DNA from: Coleofasciculus sp937127375
GTDB taxonomy: Bacteria; Cyanobacteriota; Cyanobacteriia; Cyanobacteriales; Coleofasciculaceae
Length of the DNA: 64,000 nucleotides
Direction: 5' to 3' (one strand)
Assembly: GCA_040218875.1 (NCBI GenBank)
Contig: JAVJQP010000048.1
In this document: positions 7,937 to 16,765 of the stretch, one piece after another
Layout: each line of letters starts with the position of its first letter
How positions within the stretch are numbered: position 1 is the first letter of the stretch
Notes under the pieces: generated by a model
Databases searched by the model: none
What the model saw: the letters and a program-made list of their open reading frames with translations, nothing else
Told to the model about the DNA's origin: nothing
Program-made: the position numbers and the translations under genes

Positions 7937-9376
7937 TCAGAATCCCCGTAAGGGACTAACTTCCAGCACACCATTCGGCTTAAACACCACCTGAAACTGA
8001 GCTAAGGGTTGGTCAGGAACAAATCCAGTTTCCCCATTGCCAATACCAGCCGCTTCTGGGTCAGCTAATTCTGCCAACGGTGTTTCCGCTACATAATCCC
8101 AAGCGGGTTGATTGGTCGGTTCGTAGTCCGCGATCGCGCCATCTTCAGTGATAGCCACTCGGTAATTTAATGGTCTTCGTGATAGCGATGTTCCTTGCCA
8201 ACGTTCATTTAACGTGGCGTAGAGTTGGTTATTTAATCGTCTCAGTAACGTCCGATCCGTGATTTCTGGTCCTAAACCAGGTTCTTCCTGATAGCCTTGC
8301 CAAGGACTGATTTGCAACACACCACCTGGGGTAAATACCACCCGGAATAAAGCAAAGGTTTCGCGAGTTGCTGTACCGCCTTCTGTAGGAATATAGCTCA
8401 ACTCCGGTAAAGGCGTGTTTTCTGCACTATCAATAGGCGTATCCTCAATCGGCTTATAACCCAAAATATCTCCGTCTCCGCCAACCGTAACCTGATACTC
8501 TAAATTCTGACTTAACCCTTCCCGGTTATCCCATTCTTGATCAAGTTCTCTGTGCAGATAACGCTTCAAATAACTTAACTCTGTGGGATTGATAATCTCT
8601 CGACTGGAGGTTAATTCGTTTTCCAGTTCAGCCGCTGACGGGGGACTTGAGGTGGGAGTTGGCGTTACCTGACTTGGGCTATCTGGAGTTGGGGAGGTTG
8701 TTTCCGTGACCTCAGACTCAGAGGCTGGCTTGGGCGGACGCACTTCTGGGACAGGTACCAAAAATAACGCCAACGCTGCGACAGCTAAACTCGTCACCCC
8801 GATCGCAGCAGGTGCGCTTCTCTGGGCGACAGATTGGTCGGCTTTGCGATACCGTCGGGAAATCGCTTGTAAGGGTACACTTAGATCGGGCAACGTGCGC
8901 TGATCCGCCTGGAACTGATCGATCGCCTCAACTAAATCAAATAGCTGTACTGTTGTTAAATCAAGCTGTACAGGATTTTTGCCATCTATCCCTCCCGCAG
9001 AAGTCCCGGATGCGCTATGGGAATCAGCCGGAACAGTCGAAAGAGGCTCTGCGGTTTGCCCCACCCTTAAACGGTGCAAGTTTTTATCCGGAAGTGATTG
9101 TAAATGCACTAAAGGCGGTTTAGCGCCATCAAGTTGGGGGTGAGGGATATGACTCAAAAATTCTTGAGCATAGCGACTAACCGACTGAACTAAGCTCTCA
9201 AAAAAATCTCGTCCGCCGCTAATGGGTTGCGGCTGACCCATAAAACGGCATTCTGCGTTAACCAGAATCGTCATCAGGGGACGAGCATCGAGCTGATCTC
9301 CCCCTGCGGTTGTATCACTTAATCCCTCTAGGATCAGCGTACAGTTGGGCAAACTGTACTGGCGTCGAATTGTCAT
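7937..9376 (-). CDS. DUF4335 domain protein
   Basis: Starting from the ATG at 9376, chosen because AAGGA lies at the right distance and because the family begins MTIRRQYSLPNCTLILEGLS. The N-terminal 110 residues form the DUF4335 domain; a membrane helix (about 205-225, VTSLAVAALALFLVPVPE) follows a basic stretch, then a Pro/Ser/Thr linker and two similar C-terminal blocks (QLYATLNERWQG and YLHRELDQEWDN type, each ending with a VVFTPGGVLQISP-like strand). The family is confined to cyanobacteria and has no assigned function. It is immediately downstream of the DUF3038 gene on the same strand, a common cyanobacterial pairing. A longer frame to 9475 overlaps that gene and is less likely. Confidence 0.8.
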   Translation of the reverse strand: MTIRRQYSLPNCTLILEGLSDTTAGGDQLDARPLMTILVNAECRFMGQPQPISGGRDFFESLVQSVSRYAQEFLSHIPHPQLDGAKPPLVHLQSLPDKNLHRLRVGQTAEPLSTVPADSHSASGTSAGGIDGKNPVQLDLTTVQLFDLVEAIDQFQADQRTLPDLSVPLQAISRRYRKADQSVAQRSAPAAIGVTSLAVAALALFLVPVPEVRPPKPASESEVTETTSPTPDSPSQVTPTPTSSPPSAAELENELTSSREIINPTELSYLKRYLHRELDQEWDNREGLSQNLEYQVTVGGDGDILGYKPIEDTPIDSAENTPLPELSYIPTEGGTATRETFALFRVVFTPGGVLQISPWQGYQEEPGLGPEITDRTLLRRLNNQLYATLNERWQGTSLSRRPLNYRVAITEDGAIADYEPTNQPAWDYVAETPLAELADPEAAGIGNGETGFVPDQPLAQFQVVFKPNGVLEVSPLRGF

Positions 9377-9455
9377 CGTTTTTTCCTTATGGAACCCAAT
9401 ATTATAGCCAATGCCGATAGTTGACATCTGCGGAGCGACCATTTCATCGGATCGT

Positions 9456-10082
9456 TCATCCGACTTCTCCATCAAACAAACTGATCCAAAATCGCTGCAT
9501 ACCAGAGGTTCCTGTACAAAACAGCAACTGCGCTAACAGCGACAAGGCTAGCTCATTTAACTTTTCATCAGTATTGTAGACAGAAACCTTTGCCCGTCGT
9601 GGGTTCATCCGGCTGCGGAAATGCGCCCGGAATCGCTCTAGATAAGAGGACAAGCGAAAATGTTGTTCGATGGGAACCTGCTTTTGACTCAGTTGTTCAT
9701 AAGCCAGAAGCAGTTGTCGGATCACAACTGTCATCCGGCGAGCCAGATAACTGGCTATAATCACTAAGGCTTTCGCTTCTTCTAGGTTCAGCGGGCGGCG
9801 CGTGTGAGAGCGTCGTAAGGGATTGGTGCAGCGTAGACGCCAAAGAACCACACGATTATTTATAATATCCTGTAGTTCTAGCTGTTTAGCGACTAGCAGC
9901 ATCGCTTCAGAACCGCCCAGTTCCAGCGCTTCAATGGCAAGTAAAATCAGGTCAATCTGCTGCCGACTTCGCGACGGACATCCCCGATCTGAAATACCAG
10001 GATCGGGTAAATTATCTAAAATGACGGGATGGGATGGGGCATCAGGACTGTTTGTCGGCATTACGCTTACAGAAAGAATCAT
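9456..10082 (-). CDS. DUF3038 domain protein
   Basis: 208 residues, mostly helical, with QIDLILLAIEALELGGSEAM and a central VVLWRLRCTNPLRR segment characteristic of DUF3038. No membrane helix or signal. It precedes the DUF4335 gene by about 80 bases in the same direction, suggesting a two-gene operon. The first Met (10082) is used; a second at residue 8 (10061) is equally possible. No function is known for the family; co-occurrence with DUF4335 is the only hint that they act together. Confidence 0.75.
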   Translation of the reverse strand: MILSVSVMPTNSPDAPSHPVILDNLPDPGISDRGCPSRSRQQIDLILLAIEALELGGSEAMLLVAKQLELQDIINNRVVLWRLRCTNPLRRSHTRRPLNLEEAKALVIIASYLARRMTVVIRQLLLAYEQLSQKQVPIEQHFRLSSYLERFRAHFRSRMNPRRAKVSVYNTDEKLNELALSLLAQLLFCTGTSGMQRFWISLFDGEVG

Positions 10083-10454
10083 TGAATCTAAGTAGCGATT
10101 GTAGGTGAACTCGTCTTCTATACAGAAAGAATTTCCAATTAAATTAGAGATTTCTGGGATAACTGACTTTTATAGCTTCGCTTATGTGCCATTTACCAAA
10201 AATTTGAGCGATTGTCATCCTTAATTGCGGCTCTTCTAGAATCGCCGCCACCCAGTACGGTGATTGGCTAGGCACTTGCCGGAATAACCCGTCTCATGGT
10301 TCAAGCCTCTAGATTTCTAGTGTACGATTTGGCTGGTAGCCAATGACAAGTCACTGACCCACCCTTTCCGATGCGATCATGGCACAATAACTCACAATCA
10401 GTCTGCTTCCTTGATTAAATTGTTAAACCCTTTGCTCAAGAACCTTATCTACCT
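10083..10454. other. Divergent intergenic region before apt
   Basis: 370 bases separating the minus-strand DUF3038 gene from apt. It must hold the promoters of both. No tRNA, riboswitch or hairpin of note was recognised. Confidence 0.4.
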
Positions 10455-10973
10455 ATGGATTTAAAGTCGCTGATTCGGGATATCCCTGATTTTCCCAAAC
10501 CTGGAATCGTATTTCGGGATATCACCCCCCTGCTGCGCCACCCAGATGGACTACGGTACACGATTGACCTCCTAGCTCAAACCTGTAAACAGGCGGGACT
10601 CACACCAGATTATGTTGTCGGTATCGAATCCCGTGGCTTTATTTTTGGTCCTCCCCTCGCCTATCAACTCGGCGCTGGGTTTATCCCTGTGCGTAAACCG
10701 GGTAAACTCCCATCCGCCGTGCATACCATTGAGTATGAACTCGAATATGGTATGGATCGCTTAGAAGTTCATCAAGATGCCTTTGATTGCGGTTGTCGTA
10801 TTCTGATTGCCGATGATTTAATCGCCACCGGAGGTACCGCCGCCGCTACTGCCAAGCTGGTGCAAAAAATTGGCTGTGAACTGGTGGGCTTTAGTTTTAT
10901 CATCGAACTAAGGGATTTACAGGGGCGTCAGAAGCTGCCTGATGCGCCGATTGTTACCTTGGTTGAGTATTAG
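10455..10973 (+). CDS. apt: Adenine phosphoribosyltransferase
   Basis: 172 residues, standard length. Opens MDLKSLIRDIPDFPKPGIVF, contains the substrate loop VGIESRGFIFGPPLAYQLGA and the PRPP-binding motif ILIADDLIATGGTAAA, the signature of type I phosphoribosyltransferases with the APT-specific spacing. It salvages adenine with PRPP to AMP in the cytoplasm. The ABC permease gene begins 30 bases downstream in the same direction and may be cotranscribed, though a functional link is not obvious. Confidence 0.95.
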   Translation: MDLKSLIRDIPDFPKPGIVFRDITPLLRHPDGLRYTIDLLAQTCKQAGLTPDYVVGIESRGFIFGPPLAYQLGAGFIPVRKPGKLPSAVHTIEYELEYGMDRLEVHQDAFDCGCRILIADDLIATGGTAAATAKLVQKIGCELVGFSFIIELRDLQGRQKLPDAPIVTLVEY

Positions 10974-11003
10974 GCATTTTCTTCAGTAAAGCAATAAGGA
11001 CGA

Positions 11004-12068
11004 ATGACTTCTTCAACACAGGATTCTTCAACTCGCCATGGCTTAGAAGCAGCGTGGACGGGGTTTATACGGATTGTCACCAGTGAGACGTTTCTCTACA
11101 TCGTCAAACGTCTCCTGCAAGCCTTATTAACCTTATTTCTGGCATCTGCCCTCAGTTTTGCCATCATTCAATTGTCACCAGGCAATTACTTGGACACCCT
11201 GCGGCAAAATCCCAAGATTTCCCCGGAACGGATTGAGGAACTCCGACAGCAATTTGGCTTGGATCAACCTGCCTACAAGCAATATTGGCGCTGGCTGGTG
11301 CGAGTGGTGACTCAGGGCGATTTTGGTGAGAGTTTTGTTTATTTTCGTTCTGTATCGTCTCTACTCTGGGAACGCATCCCAGCCACCTTACTGCTTGCCA
11401 TTTCCTCGATTATCGTTACTTGGGCGATCGCGATTCCGTTGGGGATTATTGCGGCTGTTAAACAAAGCCGCTTTACCGATCGCGCTTTACAGGTGATTAG
11501 CTATACTGGTCAAGGCTTTCCTAGCTTTATCACTGCCTTAGTGCTGCTAATTATCGCCCAATACACCTCACCGCTGTTTCCAGTGGGTGGTATGACCAGT
11601 ATTAATCATGCCGATTTGTCACCCATTGGTAAAGTCCTGGATATTGGATGGCACATGATTCTACCCACCCTTGCCCTCTCCATCACCAGTTTTGCCGGAC
11701 TTCAACGGATTACACGCGGGGCAATGTTGGATATTTTGCGGCAAGATTATATCCAAACAGCCCGTGCCAAGGGACTTCCAGAAAATCGAGTCATCTATGT
11801 CCATGCCTTACGGAATGCCATTAATCCCCTAATCACCATCCTGGGTTTTGAATTTGCTAGCTTGTTAAGTGGTGCGTTTATTGCTGAATTTTTCTTTAAT
11901 TGGCCCGGTTTAGGGCGATTGACATTACAAGCGGTCACAGCTAAAGATACCTATCTGGTGATGGCAGCCTTGATGATGGCGGCGGTGATGCTAATTGTCG
12001 GTAACTTACTTGCTGATTTGCTGCTCAAATTCGTTGACCCGCGCATTCGCCTCGAAAATCTCAAATAA
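11004..12068 (+). CDS. ABC transporter permease, DppB/OppB type
   Basis: 354 residues with six predicted membrane helices; the first (about 30-55) is ALLTLFLASALSFAIIQLSP. Conserved features of peptide/nickel permeases are visible: the periplasmic loop NPKISPERIEELRQQFGLDQP, GDFGESF, and the EAA coupling loop (DYIQTARAKGLPENRVIYVH). It imports oligopeptides, nickel or similar solutes with a second permease, two ATPases and a binding protein; none is adjacent, so the transporter is split in this genome. The 30-residue Ser/Thr-rich N-terminal extension is somewhat longer than usual. Confidence 0.9.
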   Translation: MTSSTQDSSTRHGLEAAWTGFIRIVTSETFLYIVKRLLQALLTLFLASALSFAIIQLSPGNYLDTLRQNPKISPERIEELRQQFGLDQPAYKQYWRWLVRVVTQGDFGESFVYFRSVSSLLWERIPATLLLAISSIIVTWAIAIPLGIIAAVKQSRFTDRALQVISYTGQGFPSFITALVLLIIAQYTSPLFPVGGMTSINHADLSPIGKVLDIGWHMILPTLALSITSFAGLQRITRGAMLDILRQDYIQTARAKGLPENRVIYVHALRNAINPLITILGFEFASLLSGAFIAEFFFNWPGLGRLTLQAVTAKDTYLVMAALMMAAVMLIVGNLLADLLLKFVDPRIRLENLK

Positions 12069-12150
12069 TTGGAAGTCGAACGACGAATGACAAATATAGG
12101 GAACTAACTTTCAGTGTAATCAGTGTGACTAACCCCTCACTCCCCTACCC

Positions 12151-12195
12151 TAATCTCTCCAATAAATCCGTGAAATCAGTGTTTTGACGAATGAC
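12151..12195. repeat. Dispersed 45-bp repeat, copy 2
   Basis: Near-identical to 3890-3935, again ending in GTTTTGAC and AATGAC just upstream of a start codon (12204). Confidence 0.6.
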
Positions 12196-12203
12196 TAATC
12201 AAA

Positions 12204-12500
12204 ATGTTTAGCCAAATCTATTACTTAATTCTTTCTAGAGTTGATGGTCGCTATCTGGCTGCCCAGCCTACCGCTAGAGATAGGGAGATGGGGGCAGGTT
12301 ACTTATTGATGTTTCGCGAACGGTTTGAAGCCCTCAGCTATCTAAATACCCACGCCGCCGATCTGAGCGATCGCTTTGCCGTTGAGTCGGTTTCCGGAAC
12401 CCAGTTAAAAGGATTACTCCAACGCTGGGGATTTCAGGGGGTAGGGATTGTACAAGACCCTTTGATTCCCAAAATAGAGTTTCTATCTTATGGGGGATGA
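12204..12500 (+). CDS. Conserved cyanobacterial hypothetical protein (98 aa)
   Basis: 98 residues, beginning MFSQIYYLILSRVDGRYLAA and ending KIEFLSYGG. No signal peptide, no membrane helix, no recognised domain. The GYLLMFRERFEALSYLNTHA segment suggests a small alpha/beta fold. The reading frame has coding-like composition and a clean ATG. It follows the ABC permease by 135 bases in the same direction. Function unknown. Confidence 0.65.
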   Translation: MFSQIYYLILSRVDGRYLAAQPTARDREMGAGYLLMFRERFEALSYLNTHAADLSDRFAVESVSGTQLKGLLQRWGFQGVGIVQDPLIPKIEFLSYGG

Positions 12501-12877
12501 TATCAATTTCTTACGTCTAAGGATAAGTATTCTTCCCAAATTCTAAAAATAAATTAAGTCAAGATTACGCCAAATTCTATCTTTAGATAAACTAGAAGAC
12601 GGATGCTATTCGTTCACAATGAATAAAAATATGATTGCTCAACCCGTACCCTGTATGTATTTATTTGCGGTAGCAATAACTAGGTCAGGGAAACTTACAG
12701 CGCTTCGCGCTGTCATGAAGTACAGGAAGTAGATCAAAGTCCCCCTTTTTAAGGGGGATTTAGGGGGATCGACAATGTACCGCATAGCAGAGCAAACTGC
12801 TGTATATAGACGGTGTTGGGTCGCTTTAATGGGAACTCTAGATCTTTTTTCATACACCCCAGTTAAATCAGTGCATT
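12501..12877. other. Intergenic region with repeats
   Basis: Holds the palindrome ACAGCGCTTCGCGCTGT (12697-12713) and a CCCCCTTTTTAAGGGGG hairpin repeat (12740-12758, extended to 12770 by TAGGGGGATC) that recurs at 58034-58070 and 58681-58711. No gene is supported. Confidence 0.55.
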
Positions 12878-14785
12878 ATGACGTTTCAAGTGAATCAGTT
12901 TGATAGTAAGGACTCTCGGCATCCTCAACCTAGAAAAGGAGTGAAGTCCAGAGGGCTAATCCAGAACCTTAAACACCACATTTTTTTATTCGGCGTAGCC
13001 ATTTCTTGGGGAATTGCCACTCCGCTGAATGCGGCTGAACGAGTCACCCTGCAATTAGGACCGTTTCGGCAATCGGTGGAAATCGCGGATCTAGAAGAAT
13101 GGGCGCAGACGGGTGAGTTACCGCCAACTCTCACACCCTACCGTTCCTTACTCACTCCCCAAGTCCAGCAGGTACTCAACAGACGCCTGCAACTTGACCC
13201 GAATCTGGCGGAGAAATTTATCAATGATTTGCTGCTGTCCACCGATGGCGTCCGCTTACTGGATCAAATTGGTAGAGTACTCCCCGATAGCAGTCTTGAT
13301 CAGTTAAAAGCGGCTCTATTTTTAGCAGCACGCCAAGGGAATGGATTGTCGGTGCTAAGTTTTTTAAGAGCTTACCCCGAAGAGACGGTCACGATCAATG
13401 CTTCATCCGCGATCGCGATTGTGCTGCAAATGAATCTGCCTTACTTACAATCTCAAGTGGTTAATCCGATCCTGGAACAGGAACTCACCATGGCGGATAC
13501 CCCAGAGTTTGCGGCTGACTTTGACCCAACGGTGACCGGTTATCAATATGTCCGGGAACGTACCCTGAGGCTACGTGATCGCGATCGCGATCGGGCTATT
13601 CCCGTGGATGTGTACTGGGTGAGGAATACTTCCGGACCTTTGGTTGTTCTCTCCCACGGCTTTGGGTCTGACCGCAAATTTTTAACCTACCTAGCGCGTC
13701 ATCTGGCGTCTAATGGTTTAACCGTTGTGGCGATAGAACATCCCGGCAGTAATTTTAGCTGGCTCAGTGGGGTTTCTCTCAGGAGTAACATTGGAGAGGT
13801 GTTACCCCCATCGGAGTTTATCGACCGTCCTCAGGATGTTAGCTTTGTCTTGGATCGGCTGGCGAAAATTAATCGAAGCTATGGATCATTACGGGGCAAA
13901 TTGAATACGGAGCAAGTTACCGTTATCGGTCATTCCCTAGGCGGCTACACCGCTTTAGCCTTAGCCGGAGGACAACTTGACCTAGAGGAATTGCGAGAGT
14001 TTTGTCAAAAGCGTAGTCCTCTAGAACGCTCACCCGCTGACTGGTTTCAATGTTCTGCCACAGACTTACAGGAAGACGATGTACAGTTACGCGATCGACG
14101 GGTGGTTCAGGTAATGGCTCTCAACGCCGTTACTGGACATTTATTTGGCAGTTCGGGTCTAGCGGAGGTAAAAATTCCCACCTTGCTGTTAACGGGAACC
14201 AATGACGCGATTACCCCCTCTCTGGAACACCAACTTCGCGCCTTTGATCAGTTAAGTGGACTCAAGTATCTACTGGTGGCGCTGGGGGGGACTCATTTGA
14301 GTGTCACCGATCGCGCGACTCTCAATGAAGCTGTAACCAGCAGTACCTTGGTGCCGGAACTAACGGATAAAGATGCAGAACCCCTGCGTCGGCTGTTTCG
14401 AGGCGTGAGTTTAGCCTTCATTAAACAGCTAACGCCTGAAGCCCAACGTTATAAACCCTTTTTGACACCAGCTTACGCCCAATCACTTTCCACTCCCAGC
14501 TTATCCTTACGCCTGAGTACTCAACTCCCCCCTAGCTTAACCACTTGGTTCCAAGTGTTAAGTGTGAGTAACCAGAAGATTGCCATCCGTTTCCCTACCC
14601 TCAATCACGGTGCGATCGGGAAGATTTTTTCACCCTTTGCCAATTCTCCCCAGGTTCTCACCCAAACCGATTGCTGCACAGGACAACTGAATCAGATTTT
14701 TACGAATTTTATGAACGTAATTGCGGCATTCCCCGACTTTAACGACAGTAAGTCGGGGAAGGATAGCAGACAAACTAGGAATTAA
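12878..14785 (+). CDS. Secreted DUF1400 alpha/beta hydrolase
   Basis: 635 residues. A basic N terminus and the hydrophobic HIFLFGVAISWGIATPLNAA form a signal peptide with cleavage near AERV. Residues about 55-180 are the cyanobacterial DUF1400 domain (LQLGPFRQSVEIADLEEWAQ, then LRAYPEETVTI). The hydrolase domain follows, with the oxyanion strand VVLSHGFGSDRKFLTYLARH, nucleophile elbow VIGHSLGGYTAL (catalytic Ser), a late Asp in LLTGTNDAITPS and His in LGGTHLSV. A lipase/esterase acting outside the membrane is likely. The last 20 residues are encoded over a hairpin (14729-14760) and abut the TnpB element, so the C terminus may have been altered by insertion. Confidence 0.88.
   Translation: MTFQVNQFDSKDSRHPQPRKGVKSRGLIQNLKHHIFLFGVAISWGIATPLNAAERVTLQLGPFRQSVEIADLEEWAQTGELPPTLTPYRSLLTPQVQQVLNRRLQLDPNLAEKFINDLLLSTDGVRLLDQIGRVLPDSSLDQLKAALFLAARQGNGLSVLSFLRAYPEETVTINASSAIAIVLQMNLPYLQSQVVNPILEQELTMADTPEFAADFDPTVTGYQYVRERTLRLRDRDRDRAIPVDVYWVRNTSGPLVVLSHGFGSDRKFLTYLARHLASNGLTVVAIEHPGSNFSWLSGVSLRSNIGEVLPPSEFIDRPQDVSFVLDRLAKINRSYGSLRGKLNTEQVTVIGHSLGGYTALALAGGQLDLEELREFCQKRSPLERSPADWFQCSATDLQEDDVQLRDRRVVQVMALNAVTGHLFGSSGLAEVKIPTLLLTGTNDAITPSLEHQLRAFDQLSGLKYLLVALGGTHLSVTDRATLNEAVTSSTLVPELTDKDAEPLRRLFRGVSLAFIKQLTPEAQRYKPFLTPAYAQSLSTPSLSLRLSTQLPPSLTTWFQVLSVSNQKIAIRFPTLNHGAIGKIFSPFANSPQVLTQTDCCTGQLNQIFTNFMNVIAAFPDFNDSKSGKDSRQTRN
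14729..14760. repeat. Hairpin at the end of the hydrolase gene
   Basis: Perfect 11-bp stem TTCCCCGACTT / AAGTCGGGGAA, lying inside the last codons of the hydrolase and 67 bases before tnpB. The stem core matches the 34-bp hairpins at 7597 and 31133. It could be the left-end hairpin of the TnpB element or a REP-like insert. Confidence 0.5.
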
Positions 14786-14826
14786 ATATTCCGCAGTTTG
14801 TCAAATTTCTATGGTAAAATATAGTC

Positions 14827-16080
14827 ATGAAAACACGTAGAGTGACCTATAGAATTTACCCAAATAAGGCTCAATGTGACCAGCTTCATTGGGCGAGAAA
14901 AATGCACTGCGAGCTCTATAACGCGGCAATTGCTAACCGAAGGACGCAGTACAAGCGCTTTGGTCATCCCGTTAATTATCTTGAGCAGCAAAACTGTTTG
15001 CCTGAGTTTAAGAAAGTTTGGATTGAGTATGCCGAATTAGGTTCTCATACGTTACAAGCTACATTAAAGCGGGTTGATTTTGCCTATAAGCGATTTTTTA
15101 AAGGATTAGCCAAGTATCCAAAGTTCAAAGCCAAGCGGCGGTATAGTGGCTGGACATATCCAGACAAAGCAGGTTGGAAGGCTTTATCTAACGGTAAAAA
15201 CGGTTACTTGGAACTAAGAGACCTTGGTTTAAAGATTCAAATGCGGGGGCAAGCTAGGACTTGGGGAACTCCAACAACCTGCACAATCTTTTTCAGAAAT
15301 GGTTTGTGGTATGCGTCAATCACTGTGCAGTGCAACCCAATCCGTCAAACAGGTACGGGTTCAATCGGAATCGACCTTGGCTGTAAAGACGCGGTGACGC
15401 TTTCAACAGGTGAAAAAATCGCTAAACCAGACTTTATAAAGGAGGGACATAAGAAGGTTAAAGCCGCCTCAAAGCGGTTAAGACGCAAAAGACCACCTAA
15501 TAGGAATAAAAAAGTTTTGGGTTCGAGACGATGGAAAAAGGAACGCAAGCGTATCTCTAAACTTCAGAGCAAGATAGCCCGACAACGGGAAGATTGGCTG
15601 CACAAAGTAACCAGCGATATAGTGAGCGGTAATAGTCTAATCGGTGGAGAGCAGTTAAACGTTAAGGGTATGACTCGTAAAGCCAAAAAGGGTAAGCGTA
15701 AGAAACAAAAAGCCGGGTTAAATCGGTCTATTCTTGACGTTGGGTTTAGTAGAGTCGGTGATTTATTAACCTACAAATCGGCTGAGGCAGGTGGGTTCTA
15801 TGTCGAGTCACCAACTAGGACGCTTAAGCCAACTCAACGGTGCGCTAAATGTTGGGAATTAACGCCTAAGACTTTGAGCGATAGAGTTCACATTTGCTCT
15901 AATCCTGACTGTAAGCACGTCGAAGATAGAGATGTTAATGCCGCTCAAGTTAATGAGACTTGGGCAAGGGGTTTGGAACGAACCTCTTCAGACGCAGAGC
16001 CGCCTAGCTCTACTGATTGCTCCAAGCATGAAGCAACTAGGGGCGAGGAAGCGTCAGAAACACAGACTTCAATGAAGTAA
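14827..16080 (+). CDS. tnpB: TnpB family RNA-guided nuclease (IS200/IS605)
   Basis: 417 residues. N-terminal helix-turn-helix region (VTYRIYPNKAQCDQLHWARK), then the RuvC-like nuclease with its three acidic positions visible: Asp183 in SIGIDLG, Glu275 in GGEQLNVKGM and Asp369 in EDRDVNAAQV. A zinc finger lies between them (CAKC and CSNPDC). All catalytic residues are kept, so the protein may be active. TnpB cuts target DNA guided by an RNA made from the element's 3' end and helps the element persist. No TnpA is beside it; mobility would depend on one supplied elsewhere. The frame ends inside the right-end hairpin. Confidence 0.92.
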   Translation: MKTRRVTYRIYPNKAQCDQLHWARKMHCELYNAAIANRRTQYKRFGHPVNYLEQQNCLPEFKKVWIEYAELGSHTLQATLKRVDFAYKRFFKGLAKYPKFKAKRRYSGWTYPDKAGWKALSNGKNGYLELRDLGLKIQMRGQARTWGTPTTCTIFFRNGLWYASITVQCNPIRQTGTGSIGIDLGCKDAVTLSTGEKIAKPDFIKEGHKKVKAASKRLRRKRPPNRNKKVLGSRRWKKERKRISKLQSKIARQREDWLHKVTSDIVSGNSLIGGEQLNVKGMTRKAKKGKRKKQKAGLNRSILDVGFSRVGDLLTYKSAEAGGFYVESPTRTLKPTQRCAKCWELTPKTLSDRVHICSNPDCKHVEDRDVNAAQVNETWARGLERTSSDAEPPSSTDCSKHEATRGEEASETQTSMK

Positions 16081-16088
16081 GTCTGTGT
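16060..16088. other. Right-end hairpin of the TnpB element, likely 3' end of guide RNA
   Basis: 10-bp perfect stem ACACAGACTT / AAGTCTGTGT with a 9-base loop, overlapping the tnpB stop codon, followed by AGTTCATTAA. IS200/IS605 elements end just 3' of such hairpins, and the guide RNA normally ends here. The exact right boundary is not determinable without an empty site. Confidence 0.6.
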
Positions 16089-16109
16089 AGTTCATTAAAA
16101 CAGAATGGT

Positions 16110-16391
16110 TTAGTTTTGATAGAATTTACCCTCGATATTATCTAACTTTTCCTCAATTTCAAAATGGTTGAGTTGTTCCCAGGCATCCGCGATCGCCAGA
16201 ATTTCGCCAATTACGGAATGGGTATTTTGGGAGGGCAAAATATCAGACATTTGCCAAATGCCTTGATCGAGAACCGTATCCTCCAACATGATAATGTTGT
16301 GTTCAAGTTCTCTTCTAGCATCTTGGAGTAATTGACTGAGCCGTTTGGCATTGCGTTTTTTGGCTTTGAGTTGTTGACGAGTAAGTAACAT
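16110..16391 (-). CDS. Hypothetical protein (93 aa)
   Basis: 93 residues beginning MLLTRQQLKAKKRNAKRLSQ, basic at the N terminus and acidic at the C terminus (IEEKLDNIEGKFYQN), predicted entirely helical. No domain recognised. It is convergent with tnpB and could be carried with the element or be a host gene displaced by it. Composition is coding-like; function unknown. Confidence 0.5.
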   Translation of the reverse strand: MLLTRQQLKAKKRNAKRLSQLLQDARRELEHNIIMLEDTVLDQGIWQMSDILPSQNTHSVIGEILAIADAWEQLNHFEIEEKLDNIEGKFYQN

Positions 16392-16765
16392 AGTGATTTA
16401 GAAGGAGTCGTAATCGACTACCGATAAGGGATTCAACTGCCACTAAAATAGGGTCAGTATTTATGATTTTCTTAGCCTGTGCCAACCGATCAGGATAATT
16501 TCTGGATAAGCTGGGGGAACCTGTTCCAGATCTAGCATGCTACCTCTGGAACCCATGTAGAGACGTAGCATGCTACGTCTCGACATCCGGCAGTCTTGAT
16601 ATCATAGAGTTGGAAATCGGTTTAATCTAAAACATTGACAAAATAAACAATGTGTGCTAATGCCTCTAAGCAGGTACATCAGTTCAAGGCATCCTGCTCA
16701 AAAACAAAATGCGGCGGATTATTTCCTTATAAAAGCGATAATTTCACAATTCATCATTTAGATTA
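16392..16765. other. Intergenic region with two nested palindromes
   Basis: Contains GTTCCAGA...TCTGGAAC enclosing TAGCATGCTA (16523-16552) and a perfect 22-bp palindrome at 16560-16581 (core CGTAGCATGCTACG). Related palindromes are at 22778-22807, 28227-28254 and 33607-33640. No gene is seen. Confidence 0.6.

Noticed and set aside
9377..9475. 33-residue N-terminal extension of the DUF4335 protein
   Set aside because: Overlaps the upstream gene; AAGGA is properly placed before the ATG at 9376, and the family starts at MTIRRQYS.
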